NCBI GenBank assembly: GCA_037367355.1
Contig: CM074695.1
Location: forward strand, 248,001-312,000
Length of the DNA stretch: 64,000 nucleotides
Source: Neoscytalidium dimidiatum
Taxonomy: Eukaryota > Ascomycota > Dothideomycetes > Botryosphaeriales > Botryosphaeriaceae
Direction: 5' to 3'
Shown one piece after another: positions 10,528 to 22,400 of this stretch. How positions within the stretch are numbered: position 1 is the stretch's first letter; every line of letters begins with the position of its first letter. Both the position numbers and the translations under genes were made by a program. The notes beneath the pieces were generated by a model. The model was not told the DNA's origin, did no database searches, and saw nothing but the letters and a program-made list of their open reading frames with translations.

Positions 10528-11220
10528 CTAGGTAACTTGCCGGTCGTGCTTCGCGACAATCTGCTCGTACTCTGCCTTCAGAATCGCACGGCGGAGCACC
10601 AGGGAGTACTCATCGGTCCAGTCCTTCTTGATCTCCGATGGGATTGTGTTGCAAATACGCATGAGTCTTTCCGTCCACGGGTTGTCGCGCCAGTAACCAC
10701 AGTCCTCGTATAAAGGGGCCGGATACAGGTAGAGCGGGTCCATGCTCGACTCTTTCTTCACCTGCTTGTCAAAATACAGGAATCCCACACCCCCCTCGCC
10801 ATGTAGCTCCGGTGAGGGTACGGTGAGGAGGAAGCCTGAGAACTGATCATTCTTACGTGTGTAGGTTGGGACGAGACGTCTGATGCGATCCTTGGCGAAG
10901 GCGGATCGGGTGTCACGGTAGTGGGTGATGCAGACGTCGATGGTCTGGTCGGACGGAACGTGGCCAAGGAAAGTAACATCAAGCCTGATCTCTGTGGCTA
11001 GGGGCGGCCCCAGCAGTCCGTCATGGAGTTTTTCGACGAGTTTGTTCAGTTCATGGTCGGTATAGGAAGATATATCGAAGGTGACATAGACTTGGAATGA
11101 GATGGGGGGACGGATCTTCTGACCGCATCCGTCGTAGATCATGATGACCTTGTGCTTGCCGTCATGCGTTCTACAGTGATGACGCGAGTTGCGGGAGACG
11201 GCAAGTGGATTGTCACCCAT
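10528..11220 (-). CDS. Hypothetical protein, 230 aa
   Basis: Unrecognised intronless protein with a true ATG at 11220. The composition is that of a soluble globular protein. It has a basic, His-rich N-terminus (RHHCRTHDGKHK), alternating beta-like segments in the middle (SFQVYVTFDISSY, EIRLDVTFLGHV), and an aromatic stretch DPLYLYPAPLYEDCGYW near 180. The C-terminal 40 residues are charged and probably helical. No signal peptide or membrane segment is seen. The good length and protein-like composition support a real gene; function unknown. Confidence 0.6.
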   Translation of the reverse strand: MGDNPLAVSRNSRHHCRTHDGKHKVIMIYDGCGQKIRPPISFQVYVTFDISSYTDHELNKLVEKLHDGLLGPPLATEIRLDVTFLGHVPSDQTIDVCITHYRDTRSAFAKDRIRRLVPTYTRKNDQFSGFLLTVPSPELHGEGGVGFLYFDKQVKKESSMDPLYLYPAPLYEDCGYWRDNPWTERLMRICNTIPSEIKKDWTDEYSLVLRRAILKAEYEQIVAKHDRQVT

Positions 11221-12424
11221 AGTGCGGCTTAGAGACGGCGTAGTGAGTTTTGGAGGGGGGTGTTTTACCGGGCGTTGTTGAAGGGCAGCTACTTTCAGGC
11301 GAGAGAAGCTGGGCTGGAAGAATGGAGACTTATAACCAGCGGGAGAAAACAGATTTTGAAATGATGAGCGTTGTTAGTTGCAGGAAATTCTGCAACTTCA
11401 AGGTATTTGATATAGCCCGATAGAATAACTTTGTTGGATAGACAAAGAAGGAAGGCATGCAGGATTCTACCACTTTCTCGTAAAGCGATTAGAGTCAGCA
11501 GTCGACGGAAGTCAATTTCCACATCGAGAAGAAGCCATTGGCGTAATTCACCGCCTGGATCAGCGTTATGAGGAGACACGGAAAACAATCGAAAACAAAG
11601 TGGGCTCCTGTATAGCAGTCCATAGCAATCACCCTGTACATGAGTTAATACATCACACTAGTACGGCCACGTTGCCAGCAGCTGCTTGCGTGTAATCAAG
11701 ATGCTCTGGAAACTGACTCAACACCTCATCAGCTCTTTCAGTCACGCAGTTAGATGTCGATGGCCATTGATAAAGCAGGCGATTACCTCACGTGAAGACC
11801 GGTTCTGAAAAGGCGACATTCGTTGCAGTTGAGAGGTGAGAGCTGCAGTCGCGTAAACGCGTCGGCGAGATCTTGGCGATGTATGGCCTGTGCGCGCTTA
11901 GTCATCCCCAGCCACCGCGAAAGAAGGCGCGACCTGCCGCCGATATGCCGACCGCATCTCAACACCGTCAACACCCATCAACCCCATCAACACCACCATC
12001 GTTACCACTGCTATTAAGCCTCTTAACCGATCGTTATCCGGCACCGACTAGTCTGCCAGGTACTCGCCTTCACCGGGAGTAGCCGGCTCGTCAACTGCTC
12101 CTCGCCCATCGAGCCATACGGACCCTCGCCAGCAGGCCATCTGCCCAGCATCCACCCACCGAACGTCCGCGCGACCTTCGCTGGAAGATCTGGGGTCTGT
12201 CAGGGACTATTCTGTCGCCGTGCGCGTCTCTGGGGCTCGATGCGACGGGGCTGCGGCAAGACGAGCGCCGACTTTGATCGTTTGTCGTTCGAGTGGAGTC
12301 AAGGTTGCTCCTTACGCACAAAACCTGGGCGGGCGGGATTCTGCGCTGTCAACGCTGCGGCGCAGGGAATATTTTATTGGTGATACCCTTCAGCTTGCTG
12401 TAACTGACAAGCTTAGCAGCAGCC
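11221..12424. other. Intergenic region, no gene supported
   Basis: About 1.2 kb between divergent genes (minus-strand start at 11220, plus-strand start at 12425), so both promoters lie here. A minus-strand frame at 11295-11588 has no recognisable features. The 11960-12010 part is a short CA/TC-rich low-complexity tract. Confidence 0.4.
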
Positions 12425-13554
12425 ATGGCGAGTTCCACAACAGATAGCAGTGTTTTGCTCGACTACGTCCCCGCTGTAGTGCAATGGCACTGTCCTTATC
12501 AAGAAACCATTCAGTGTCTAGACCAAATCTCCCTGCGCATCTGCTTCGATGAACCACCAAAATCTTCGTATTTTAAACTTCGCATTCCTGCATCGTTCAA
12601 AGCTCTACGCAAAACCCACATCTTTATTCCCATAGCTCCCGATCGGATTACCGAACTGCAATACACGGATGCTCCCGAGATCCCTGAGTCTGTCAAAAGA
12701 CCACTCCTGTTCACCACCGACCCAATCGTTTGTTTTCGCTTTATCCTGGCCCAGCACTCCGTAGTCATCGTCCCCTCAGATATATCCCTCACGCCTCGCA
12801 ATAAGAAATTCGGAGACGTACTTGAAAGTGTTCGAGCGCTCTCCCACGCAACAGATTTCACGGCATTCTTCCCCGTCAATGATGAATCTTTCAAGCCTCG
12901 TGCTTCCGCTCTCTGCGCTTCCATCGGCTCTCTCTCCCCCGTGACCAGCGAGCTCGACCTCGTCAGCCTGTACAACGGTCGCGGCGCCCGCACCCTCGAG
13001 GACTGCGATTTCGCCCTCGCCGCAGCGCCAGCTCCCGTCGTCGAGAGCCCTCCCTCCTACGACGAGCTGGGCCAGCTGCCCGAGCCCAGCCGGAGCAACC
13101 GTAAGCACAGCAACCACCACCGCCACCTGGTCCAGACCTTGAAAATCTAACACCACACGCAGCCCAACCCCCAGCCAAGAAGCTCAAGGACGGAGAAGAG
13201 CCCTGGGCCCAGGCCCTCCGCGACCTCCGCGCCGACACGCACGCGCGGCTGAGCGCCCTCGACGCGCGCACGCAGGCGCGCCTCAACGACGTCGCGGACC
13301 GGCTGGAGGCCCGCATCGACGACCGCTTCGAGGAGCTGCGGAGGGAGGTCGCGGCGCGGCTGGACGCGTTCGAGGCGCGGCTGGAGGAGGTGCAGGACGA
13401 GGCGGCGGACACGGTGGACGTGCGGTTCGAGGAGCGGATCGACGGCGCGAGGGACGAGCTGCGGGAGTTCGTGCGGGAGGAGGTGAAGGGCGTGGGGGAC
13501 GAGGTGAGGCGGGAGGTGCTAGAGGGGGCGCGGCTGGCAATTGTGTATGATTGA
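12425..13554 (+). CDS. Hypothetical protein with beta-rich N-terminus, PPxY motif and C-terminal coiled coil
   Basis: Predicted 355 residues in two exons; intron 13101-13162 (GTAAGC, branch TCTAAC, CGCAG) joins SRSN-P-QPPAKKLKD. Residues 1-180 look like a folded, beta-rich domain. Residues about 195-225 are Pro/Ala-rich and carry P-P-S-Y-D-E-L, a PPxY motif of the kind bound by WW domains of Nedd4/Rsp5 ubiquitin ligases. The second exon is almost entirely a charged heptad-type coiled coil (for example ARLSALDARTQARL and RFEELRREVAARLDAF) of about 110 residues. Exon 2 is much more GC-rich than exon 1. The family is unknown to me; the PPxY function is inference only. Confidence 0.72.
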
Positions 13555-14502
13555 TTGATGGGGGTAGAGTGGGCGGTGGGTTGATACCATTTACTCTCGG
13601 TGGGTGGTTTCGGCTGGTTGGGTTATTCGCCCGGCGTATCTTTCAAATAGGGTTTGGAATGCCCATCAGATGTGCTTAAGATGAATTGATGAGAAATTCC
13701 CGTGCGATGAAACAAGCTCGATTTTGCACCAGAAACAAATGTGCCTGTCGAGCCACAGTTTTAGAAGTACAAGAGACCAGAGAGGCAAACACGCGGCGCA
13801 TAAATCACGAAATCCTACCAAAGGACGAGATTTAGCTTTTTTCATCAACATTGCCCTCTTATCGCATAAAATAACCATGCAGAATGACAGCCTTTCGCAT
13901 TGTCTCGGATATGTAACCGCATGGGTATTCCTTTACCGATTGCCCTTTCGATTTGCCAACTGTTTGCATAGTCACACCAAGCAACCACCATGTCGTTATA
14001 TTGAAAGACCGAGCATTCTCTAGGCTCATCTGAGCAGCCGAAGCTATCAGTGCATATGCAGGAGTATCGGTCTCCGATACCCGATATTTCACAAGACATT
14101 GATGTTCTGTCTACTGGCCAATCACCGAAGAGTGTCCAAAGCTGAGCGGTACGTCAACTTTGGCATAGAATGTGTGGCCGTATCAAGTCATTAGATGCAG
14201 CCCGTACCGGCGTAGGCACGTGAACTAATGAGATAACAATTAAAATTGGTGCAGATAGTCGGGAAGAAATTGAAGAGATGGAGCACTTCGGGCACGTCAA
14301 CACTGCTTCAGTAAATAACAGAATTGCTTCTGTGGACAGTTCTCGGTTAGCAGGCAAATGGATAGCCAAGACTCCAGATGTCGTCGATCGGCACAATCCC
14401 CGCTTTTACATTCTCCACACGACTCATTACCAGAGTCGCGATCAAAGTACGAGCATATCAACATACTTTCCTCAGGCCGTCAGGCCTACGCTCGCGTCAA
14501 TA
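13555..14502. other. Intergenic region with an in-frame upstream extension
   Basis: About 950 bp. From 14278 an ATG opens a frame continuous with the transporter that follows, adding 75 residues with no membrane or domain character (Ser/Thr/His-rich). I treat it as 5' leader and start the transporter at 14503. The rest shows no coding signal. Confidence 0.4.
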
Positions 14503-16194
14503 ATGCCGCCATCAAAATCCGATACCGCTGTTCAAGTGATACGCCAGGATGCCAACAACAGCGGCGGTGAAACCATGCGCTCTCCCATCTATTTCCCTAA
14601 TTATTCAACTAGGCCGCACTCAACGCTGCTCAAACGTTCAAGTCGACAGCGCTATCCTGGCGCGCTCCTCTTCAATCTTCTCTCCTTTACTCTTCCTGCT
14701 TTATACGCTACCCTGTCTAAGCTCTGGGTTGCCAACATATCAACGTCTCTTGTTGCCACCACCGACGCCTACACTTACATCTCTGTCGTCGCCGAGGTAT
14801 TGAACGAAGGACTCCCGCGCGCATCGTGGCTAATTATTGGTAACCTAACATCGCGCACCTTTACCCAACGTCTTACTCTCACCTACACGTTAATCGTATT
14901 TCAAACGGGTTTGGGACTGATAGTGTCTATCGTCATCATTACCATCGCGCCCTCCTTCACGTCCGCCTTTGTGCCGCGCGAGACGCGCGCCGCCTCTGTG
15001 AAATACGTTCGGATTAGTGCCTTCTCAGCACTCGCTTCCGCTATCGAAGTCGCCGTGGCCGCCAGTACACGGGCTCTCGATCGGCCGGACGTCCCTCTGT
15101 TGATCAGCAGCGTCAAGTTCGCGATCAACATCACGCTTGATCTACTGCTCATCTCGCGGTTTCACGTTAGGACACACAATCCAACTGTCAACACGCAAGC
15201 TACAATACGGCTGATATGCGACCTTAGCGCTGCGGGAGTAGGCTTGGTATATTTCCTTGCAAGCAGCCTGCGCGAATGGAACAGGAAGGAAGATGGAGCG
15301 GCGCAGACGGCGAGCGCGACTAGAGAGCGGCCAAGGCTTTCGCTCGCTGCACTGAAGACTTTACTACCACCTGGCTCTCTAACATTTCTCGAGTCGGCAA
15401 TTAGAAACGCGCTGTACCTGTGGCTAGTGAGCGGAATCGTGGCAATGGGGAATGAGTACGCAACAGCTTGGGGCGTATTCACGACTATTCGATGGGGCCT
15501 TGTCATGGTTCCCGTTCAGGCGCTAGAGGCTACTTCCTTGGCATTTGTCGGCCATTCATGGGGCGCTTGGAGGACAAGAGTCGGCGAGCACTCACGACGG
15601 CCCAGAGTCTCGCCGCAGGAACTATTTGGTAAGCAAAAGCCCCCTGAAATATGGGCAACGTAGCCCGAGTTTAATGATTTTAGTCATAATGCGTCCGGCG
15701 CTCTTATCCTGTGTAATAGCTCTAGTCTTTGAGGTGCCATTGTGCATCTTCCTCGCTCGATGGGGAGCTCGCCGTTTTGCGTACTATCTGTCTGGCGCAG
15801 AGACGGTGTCAGCCATCACAGAGAAGATGTGGAGAGTATGTAATGCCCACTTCTCAATTCTTCTACAGCTGGACTAACTTGGGGGAAAAAGACGATAGAC
15901 TGGACGTATATCTTCTATGCCCTCAGTACACAAATGGCCACGATTTTGCTGGCAACCCGTCCACTCTGGTATCTCTGTCAATCATTGGTGTCAAACATTC
16001 TCTGGGTACTGCCGTGGGCAATCGTGGTTAGTAATGTGGGAATCACACCCGAAGACGCCTGGAAATATCATTCAATCGTCTTTGGTGGATCCCTCGTATT
16101 CAGCTTCTTCGACATTCTTCTATTCGTCCTTGCTTGGGCGCGGAGACTGAAAATGGGGAAGATGAAGCTGCCGCCCCTGCAGCGCCAAACGTAA
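14503..16194 (+). CDS. MATE-like multidrug/toxin efflux membrane protein
   Basis: Predicted 526-residue polytopic membrane protein in three exons. Introns are 15629-15683 (GTAAGC ... TTTTAG) and 15836-15891 (GTATGT, branch CTAAC, AAAAAG). About ten to twelve hydrophobic segments are visible, for example [37 protein letters not shown] and, after the second splice, [13 protein letters not shown] and [15 protein letters not shown]. The repeated layout and the [20 protein letters not shown] segment resemble fungal MATE-type (multidrug and toxic compound extrusion) relatives, which use ion gradients to export organic cations. The classification is by general resemblance, not by a diagnostic motif. 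The start at 14503 is chosen because the hydrophilic lead is then of usual length; an alternative start is 14278. Likely plasma or vacuolar membrane. Confidence 0.7.
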
Positions 16195-17234
16195 CGACCC
16201 ATCTCATAATGGTACAGGGAGCAGAAGAAGAAACAAATGTGTGACACCGCACTTAATTTTCGAGCAGGTAATGATGCTATCTATATCCTACACGAGACTA
16301 TCCAGCATCAACGGCAATACCGTGTGAACTTTGCCAAGTGAAACTGTTCCGAACATTATCTCTTGAAATATCGACCTTACGTGAGTTCAAGTGTCGATGT
16401 GATTCCCACTACAATGAGTCCATAAGTATTGGGTGAAGGACAGAGATAGGTGGGGGTGTCACACTACATCAGAGAAACGGGAAAGCTGTAGTGCCACAAG
16501 GGAAAGCCACTGGGATGAAGCCTGGTGATTGCTTCCCTCGCTACTTTTTGCAAAGCGTGCGCGGCTGAGATTTGTCATTTGGGATCATCAAATAAACGCC
16601 AAGCACCATATTACACAGTGTGGAGACTTGTAACACCCTAGCTCTAACGGCTGCGAATGAGGTCCTGCATCTATCTCCAAGCCCCGCAAGAATTTCCGAA
16701 TGTAAACCAGTGCACGTACCGGAATGCGTGCCTGGTTCCAAGTGTGGAGAGCTACTCCTTCCTTCTCTCCCGAAGCCTCCTACTATTCTTATATAAAGAA
16801 CAAATAGGCTGTCGAATATAGTTGTTGGATGAGAATATTCTTTTGTTCTCGAGGCTGATTTCATGTCAACATGGCAGACACGATCCGAGTATGATTTCAT
16901 CAGTGCTCATGCGTCCTGCAAGGGTGTCTGCGGTGTTGAGAGTTGTGTGTAACGTTATCAATTAGGCCAGATTTGCAGACCGCTATACCCCGTTCGATAT
17001 CTGAAATTTTCAGGATTTTGCTCATTGTTAAATTGTCTGTTCCAATGCCCCGGAGAAGTTGCGCGTATTGCTCTGCAAATCACCTTGCTCCACCAAAGGC
17101 GCTCAATTTTTTCGCCACGAGTTGAGTTCCGTGGAATCTTTCACGTCCGTTCTATCTTCGACTATAAACTAAGCAGGTTGTGCAATGCGCAATGCCCATT
17201 CGATCTTGATCTGTATAGCTTCCAAGAAAGAAAT
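16195..17234. other. Intergenic region, no gene supported
   Basis: About 1.0 kb, lower in GC than flanking exons. Scattered frames of 60-119 codons lack family features. The last 200 bp should be the promoter and leader of the GIY-YIG-like gene. Confidence 0.45.
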
Positions 17235-18743
17235 ATGAGGAGAGCAATGAGGTGAGTCTATTTTCCTTTTATGTTCTTCGTTCGGTAATGTTAGGTCGCG
17301 TTTGGCAAACATGTGTCCGAACCACATCTTCGTAGATACTGTGCTTTGTAAGCGTACTAACCTCTAATTGCCGGTACCAGTCTTCTACGCAGCACGAACA
17401 TGCGACCAACTGAAGCATCTAGGAGGCTGCTCAGTCCTGTTTCGGTGTTTGGTAATACTGCACGGGATTATCTTCGTGAACATGCAAAGATAGCGGCTAT
17501 CAAGGAATACGGTGCAGACGGGCTTCGCGCTCGACGCGATACGACCAAAAAGGAGAGAAGGGATAAAGAAGGTCCGTTGGAAGATCGAGACATCAAGTTT
17601 CATCTAAAAAGAGGATTATCATTCGTGGAACTTGAAGTCTGTCTCCAAAGGACTAAAGAATACATTTACAGAAGGGCCAAACAGTTCCACCACGAGGAAT
17701 TGAAAAGGTTGACCAAGAACAAAAGAGGCGAATGGTCCAATGAAGAAATAGAAGCGCTGTTGCTTCTTCGGAGAGAGAGCAGATCTACGAGAGAGATTGC
17801 GGCGTTGCTGCGTAGACCTGTCCAGAATGTTCGTAAGAGACTCCACGAGCTGGAGGATCGCATTTCTGCTACGGATGGCCCTCCCGTCACTGAAGGATCA
17901 CATGAGCTGCCTCCGGCCATGGGAGAGGCTCTTTTCGAGTCTCGATTTTTCCAAATTTGGCAAGGTATGATGGCAGACAAGGTTACTGAGACTTGGCGGG
18001 AGATAATCTCACAGAGAAGTGCGGACGACTGGTTATTCATTATCTCAAAAGGAATCCCGGAGCCTTTGAAGCATTTGCTCACGAGATTGGACAACCCTTC
18101 ATTCAGGGATCTACAAGAATTGGCTTGGACGCACACAATCAAGGCCGGTGTCTATGGTAGACTGTTGGTCCCACGATATTACGACGTCTCGATGAGGCAC
18201 GAACGGCTTCTTTATATTGGTTCTGCAACCCGGTTCGGAGCTGGTTTGGATGGAACGATGGAGCAGCACGTGAAGAAGAAAAAACCCGGACTGGTAAAGA
18301 GGTTGGAAAAGGAGATAGACATTAAGAACCTTAAGAGGCCGGGTCAGTTCATAACCCTGATGAGCATGAATATGGACAGCTCGAAGAAAGAAGATATCCT
18401 TGAAGTAAAAAGAACAGTGACCATAGCTGAGGCTATCCTTACCATCTGGTTGGGCGCATTCAGAGACGATCTTCCTCTTTGTTCTCACTACCCCTGGGAT
18501 TCAGCGCTGAAAAACTACGTTGGGTCTTGCTGGCGCAACCCCTTGACAAAAAAGCTCGAGGATCCTGATGCTAAAGACGAGAAAAAATGGAGAAGACTTA
18601 TGCGTCTTCGTAAGAAGCTTCTACCACCCATTCGCCATGATTACCTGAGGTACGGTACTCCGGATAAAGAGAAGTTTCAAGAAACAGGCATGCCGGGCGA
18701 TCGGAGATACGTAGATGAAGGTAAAGGAGGGCGAAAGAGGTAA
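17235..18743 (+). CDS. Myb/SANT-like plus GIY-YIG-type nuclease-like protein
   Basis: Predicted 459 residues. A tiny first exon (17235-17251, MRRAM) is followed by an intron 17252-17380 with a GTGAGT donor and a perfect TACTAAC branch site; CAG at 17392 is an in-phase alternative acceptor. If the first exon is wrong, the protein starts at 17400 (447 aa). Residues about 120-165 (GEWSNEEIEALLLLRR, then STREIAALLRRPVQNVRKRL) look like a Myb/SANT or helix-turn-helix fold. Residues 262-264 are G-V-Y and 284-286 are Y-I-G (L-L-Y-I-G-S-A-T-R), the GIY-YIG signature. R290 and H302 (E-Q-H) lie downstream, and E356 in T-I-A-E-A-I-L-T-I-W sits where the metal-binding glutamate is expected. GIY-YIG domains cleave DNA in repair, restriction and homing enzymes. 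The C-terminus is Lys/Arg-rich. Activity is inferred only. Confidence 0.68.
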
Positions 18744-19445
18744 TGGAAGGGAAAGAGAGAATGAGGAGACGGGAAAGCAAAGGAAGGAACTGAAGGGCGA
18801 GTTTATCTAGCTACGGGCGAAAGGGCATCCGCGAGGCGTGACGCAAAGGGTGGCGACGTGTCATCGGAGAAAATCGCTTACTAGAAAAGCGGGAAAGAGA
18901 GGTGTTTTTGTATTGTCACTGGAGATCTAACAAGACACTTGTATCCAATTCGGAATGAATAAAGAATGTCTTTTACTCATTCACATTACATCATCCCGAC
19001 CAAGCCCGAATAAAAAGGGAGGCTCGCCAACATAAAAGAACTCGAAAGCAGCAAAAGCACAACCCCCGCGACGAGACTTTCTCCCTGTAAACTCAGCCAT
19101 GCATATAAATGGTATAGTAGGTATCTGCCAAACGACGCTGGTGAACTGACCACTTGCCTGAGTTTTATCCGCCAAACGATGAAAAGCTAAAGTAAAAACC
19201 TCCAACAATGCTCGGGACAAGAACAAGCGCGACAGAAAACGCCAGAGAGCTATGTAGGTATATACAACAGCCGTTATCAGGAGTATCAATGCGCGAGATA
19301 GAAAGAGAAGATCAAAACGCCAACTCCTACTGTACATACGCATTTGCTGTGGGGTCATCTATCTTTAACAGGGGGTGGAAAAAAAAAAAGAAAACATGCT
19401 AAAGGAAATAACGTGTCCCCATGCACGGTATTTACAGTGTCCGTC
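18744..19445. other. Intergenic region between convergent genes
   Basis: About 700 bp between the stop codons of two convergent genes; it should hold both 3' untranslated regions. The sequence is A-rich near 18950 and 19380. No gene is seen. Confidence 0.5.
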
Positions 19446-22400
19446 TCACCGGAGCATGTAGCTCATGTCCGGCAGCCCAGACACGAATTTCTTGACGGCC
19501 TCCTTGTCCTGCTCGGTCCAACTACCGGTAACGATGGTCGGCTGCGGCTGATCCGCCGCTGCAGCCTTCAAGTCGTTCTGCGAGTTGGCGGGTGACAGCT
19601 TTCCCGGCCCAGCCAAGATGTCATCAAATGTCGTGGCAGAGCCGGAGCCGCTGCGTGAGGGTTGGAGGATTTCATCGAAAGTGATGGGCGTAGAGCTGGA
19701 GCGGTCAGTGCGAGTAGCACCGCCGAGGATGGCATCGAAAGTAATGACGGGAGTGTTCGAGGCTGCAGGGTTCGATTCAGATACTTGGGTAGAGGGGAAG
19801 TTGGGGCTGGAGGAAGTACGGTTGCGTGAGTTCGTTAGCGATGTATTAGAAGTAGAGTTTGCTGGCTTCTCGAAGATTGACAAGTCGACACCACCCCACG
19901 GGTCAGACTCCGTGGATGAGGTTACGCCTGCAGGCGCCGTAGGTTGGCTATCCTTTGGCTGCTGTAACCATGGCGACATGGATGGCGTGCTGATAGTAGA
20001 CTGAGAGATAGGCAGCGTCGAAGACCGGGCGGGGTTAAGAGGACTGAGTGGTCTTGGCGGGTTCGGCTTGGGCAACCATGCGCTCGTCGACTTCGGAGGG
20101 GTCATGCGGGGCGGTGAGGCCAGTCCTGAAGAGGTTGGCGAAAGAGGCAATGTAGCAGACCGGATTGGCTCAGGCACCAGCGGACTTGGTGGGTGAGTTC
20201 GGGTAGTCTTACTCATTGGCAGATTGATCGGTGATACACTGCGCGGAAGTCCTGCCTGGCTTGGCGAGGGAGGTACAATAGCAGGTGATGTTGCTGCGGG
20301 AGACTCAACCATCTCGCCCCAGTCGTCATCATCGTTAACGTCGAGGGATTGTACGCTAGTATCCAACGGTGCAAGTTTAGTACTTGGTTTTGACGCTGAA
20401 GGTGGCTCCACGGACACAGTTACGGGCGGAGGTACTTCAGATGCAGGCTTCCATGGATCTCCCCACGGATTCTCGTCAGGTGTCATGATCGCTGGAGACG
20501 CCATTGGTGACTCTACCATTCCACCCCAGCTTTTGTTCTCTTGTGTGAGGGACTCAGCTTTGGGTGGTGGAAGATTCGTCTCAATTGCTGGCAGTGCTGG
20601 CGGGGGCGCAGCTTCCTCAACCTTTGGAGAGGGAGGACGTGGGGTGGTTTCAATGGGAGGCAGTGGCGCCGTTGATGTTGAAGTACTAGACTCTTGTTGT
20701 TGGGAGGCATTGGATTTTGCTGTAGGTGGCCTCGACCAGGCATTGTCGAACGCATTGTCCCACGGGTTCGGCTCGTGTTTCCTAAGGGGGATCTCCGGCT
20801 CGTGTTCAGTACGAGTTATTTCTGGCTCGGGGTCTGGAAGAGACACCTCGTTTGCCAAGGGTGACTTTGACGCTGTCTTGGCCCAAGGACTGTCCCAGGA
20901 TGGCAATGACTCAGTTTTTCCCGGAACAGACAATCCATCTGAAACAGTCAAAAAGCTAGCATTAGACACGGACCTCTTATGTGCCAGGTCGGTCTTCTTC
21001 TTCCTCTTCGGGAACGTCAACCAGCTCAGTCTCTTCTTTTTCTTCTCCTCAGCTGGTTTTTCCTCGGGTTCATCAGAAGCTGGCTGTTCGGGCTCTGGAG
21101 ACGCGAATGGATTGTCAAACGGCGAGGGGCCGTGGGCAATTCCAGAATCTGACACTGTGCGCGCGTGCGGCGGCCGTTGATTTTTGATCTTCTCGGCAGA
21201 AGCTTTGTCTGGTCTCCAGCCGATGATCTTGTCCTGGGAATTCTTGACCGGTTCCCATGTAGTTGACAGATCTTCGAGAGATCTCTGCGGTGGTTGGGGC
21301 GGTTGCTCCGCTTGCTCAGACTCCTTCGCGGACTTCCAGGCTTCTGCTTCTTCGATCGATGTCCTCGCTGAAGTTCTCGTTGATTTCCACGCTTCTGCCT
21401 CTTCTGGAGATGTCTCTTCCGGTTTCCAGGCGTCCGTTTTCTCGGTAGATTTTCTTGCAGATCTCCAGGCATCTGTTTCCTCGGAGGACTTCCGCGCTGG
21501 ATGAAGAGCATCCGATTCTTCGAAAGACTTCTTTGCCGATTCCCAAGCATCTACTTCTCCCAGAGAAGGTGTCGCTGGGTTCCAGGCATCAGCTTCATCC
21601 AGAGAGGACTTGGTTGGTTTCCAAACGTTGGCCTCCTCAAACGATGGCTTCGCTGGCTTCCAGGTGTCCTTCCGTTCGAGAGAGCGGTCAGCGGACTGCC
21701 AAGCGTCCTCAGTTTCCTCGAAGGAGCTCTTCGGGGCTGCTGAATCAACCTTTTCTTCAAAGACAGTCCTTTGTGGTGGCGCAGAGATTGGCATAATGGT
21801 CTCCTGGGCAGCTGCCTTTTCTGCAGATGGAGCAGCCCATGGATTGTCGCTGTTGTTGGAGGTGGAAAAGGCAGTCTTTGAAGGTGGTGCTGACGAAGCT
21901 GCAGGCTCTTTCGGTTCCTCAACTGTGGTGCTCCAACTGAATTGTGGAATTTCGATTGTAGATGAGATAGAAGGTTTCCGTGGAGCGGGCACTGTAAGTG
22001 ACATTGGTCTCTGTTTGGTCTCCTCCAAGTCAAAAGTAGCCTTCTTCGGTGTTGGCACAGCCGAAGCATTACGCTTGTGTGAGTTGACGGAGAAGACGCT
22101 TGAAGCAGGCGAGGGCATGGGGTAATCCCAGCCAAACATGGCACCTGGCTTGCCGCCAAGTAGCGTACGTCCATTAATGCGGTCTTCGGACGCCCATCTT
22201 GCCACGATCTGATTGGTCTCGGCGCGGACGGTTGAGCCTTGCCAACCTATGCGGACATAACTGTCGTGACTCTTCCCGCTTGCCACTTCATGCATGGTCT
22301 CTACACGAGTGAGGCGGTACCAGGCTTTTCGTGCATTGGTTGGCTTGATTGGAGAGTCATCAACCTCTGGCAGTTTCTTTTCGGGGGTTGTTGCGGGGAA

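Noticed and set aside
14278..14502. N-terminal extension of the MATE-like transporter from ATG 14278
   Set aside because: The 75 extra residues show no targeting or family character; start at 14503 fits the usual hydrophilic lead better, though not excluded.
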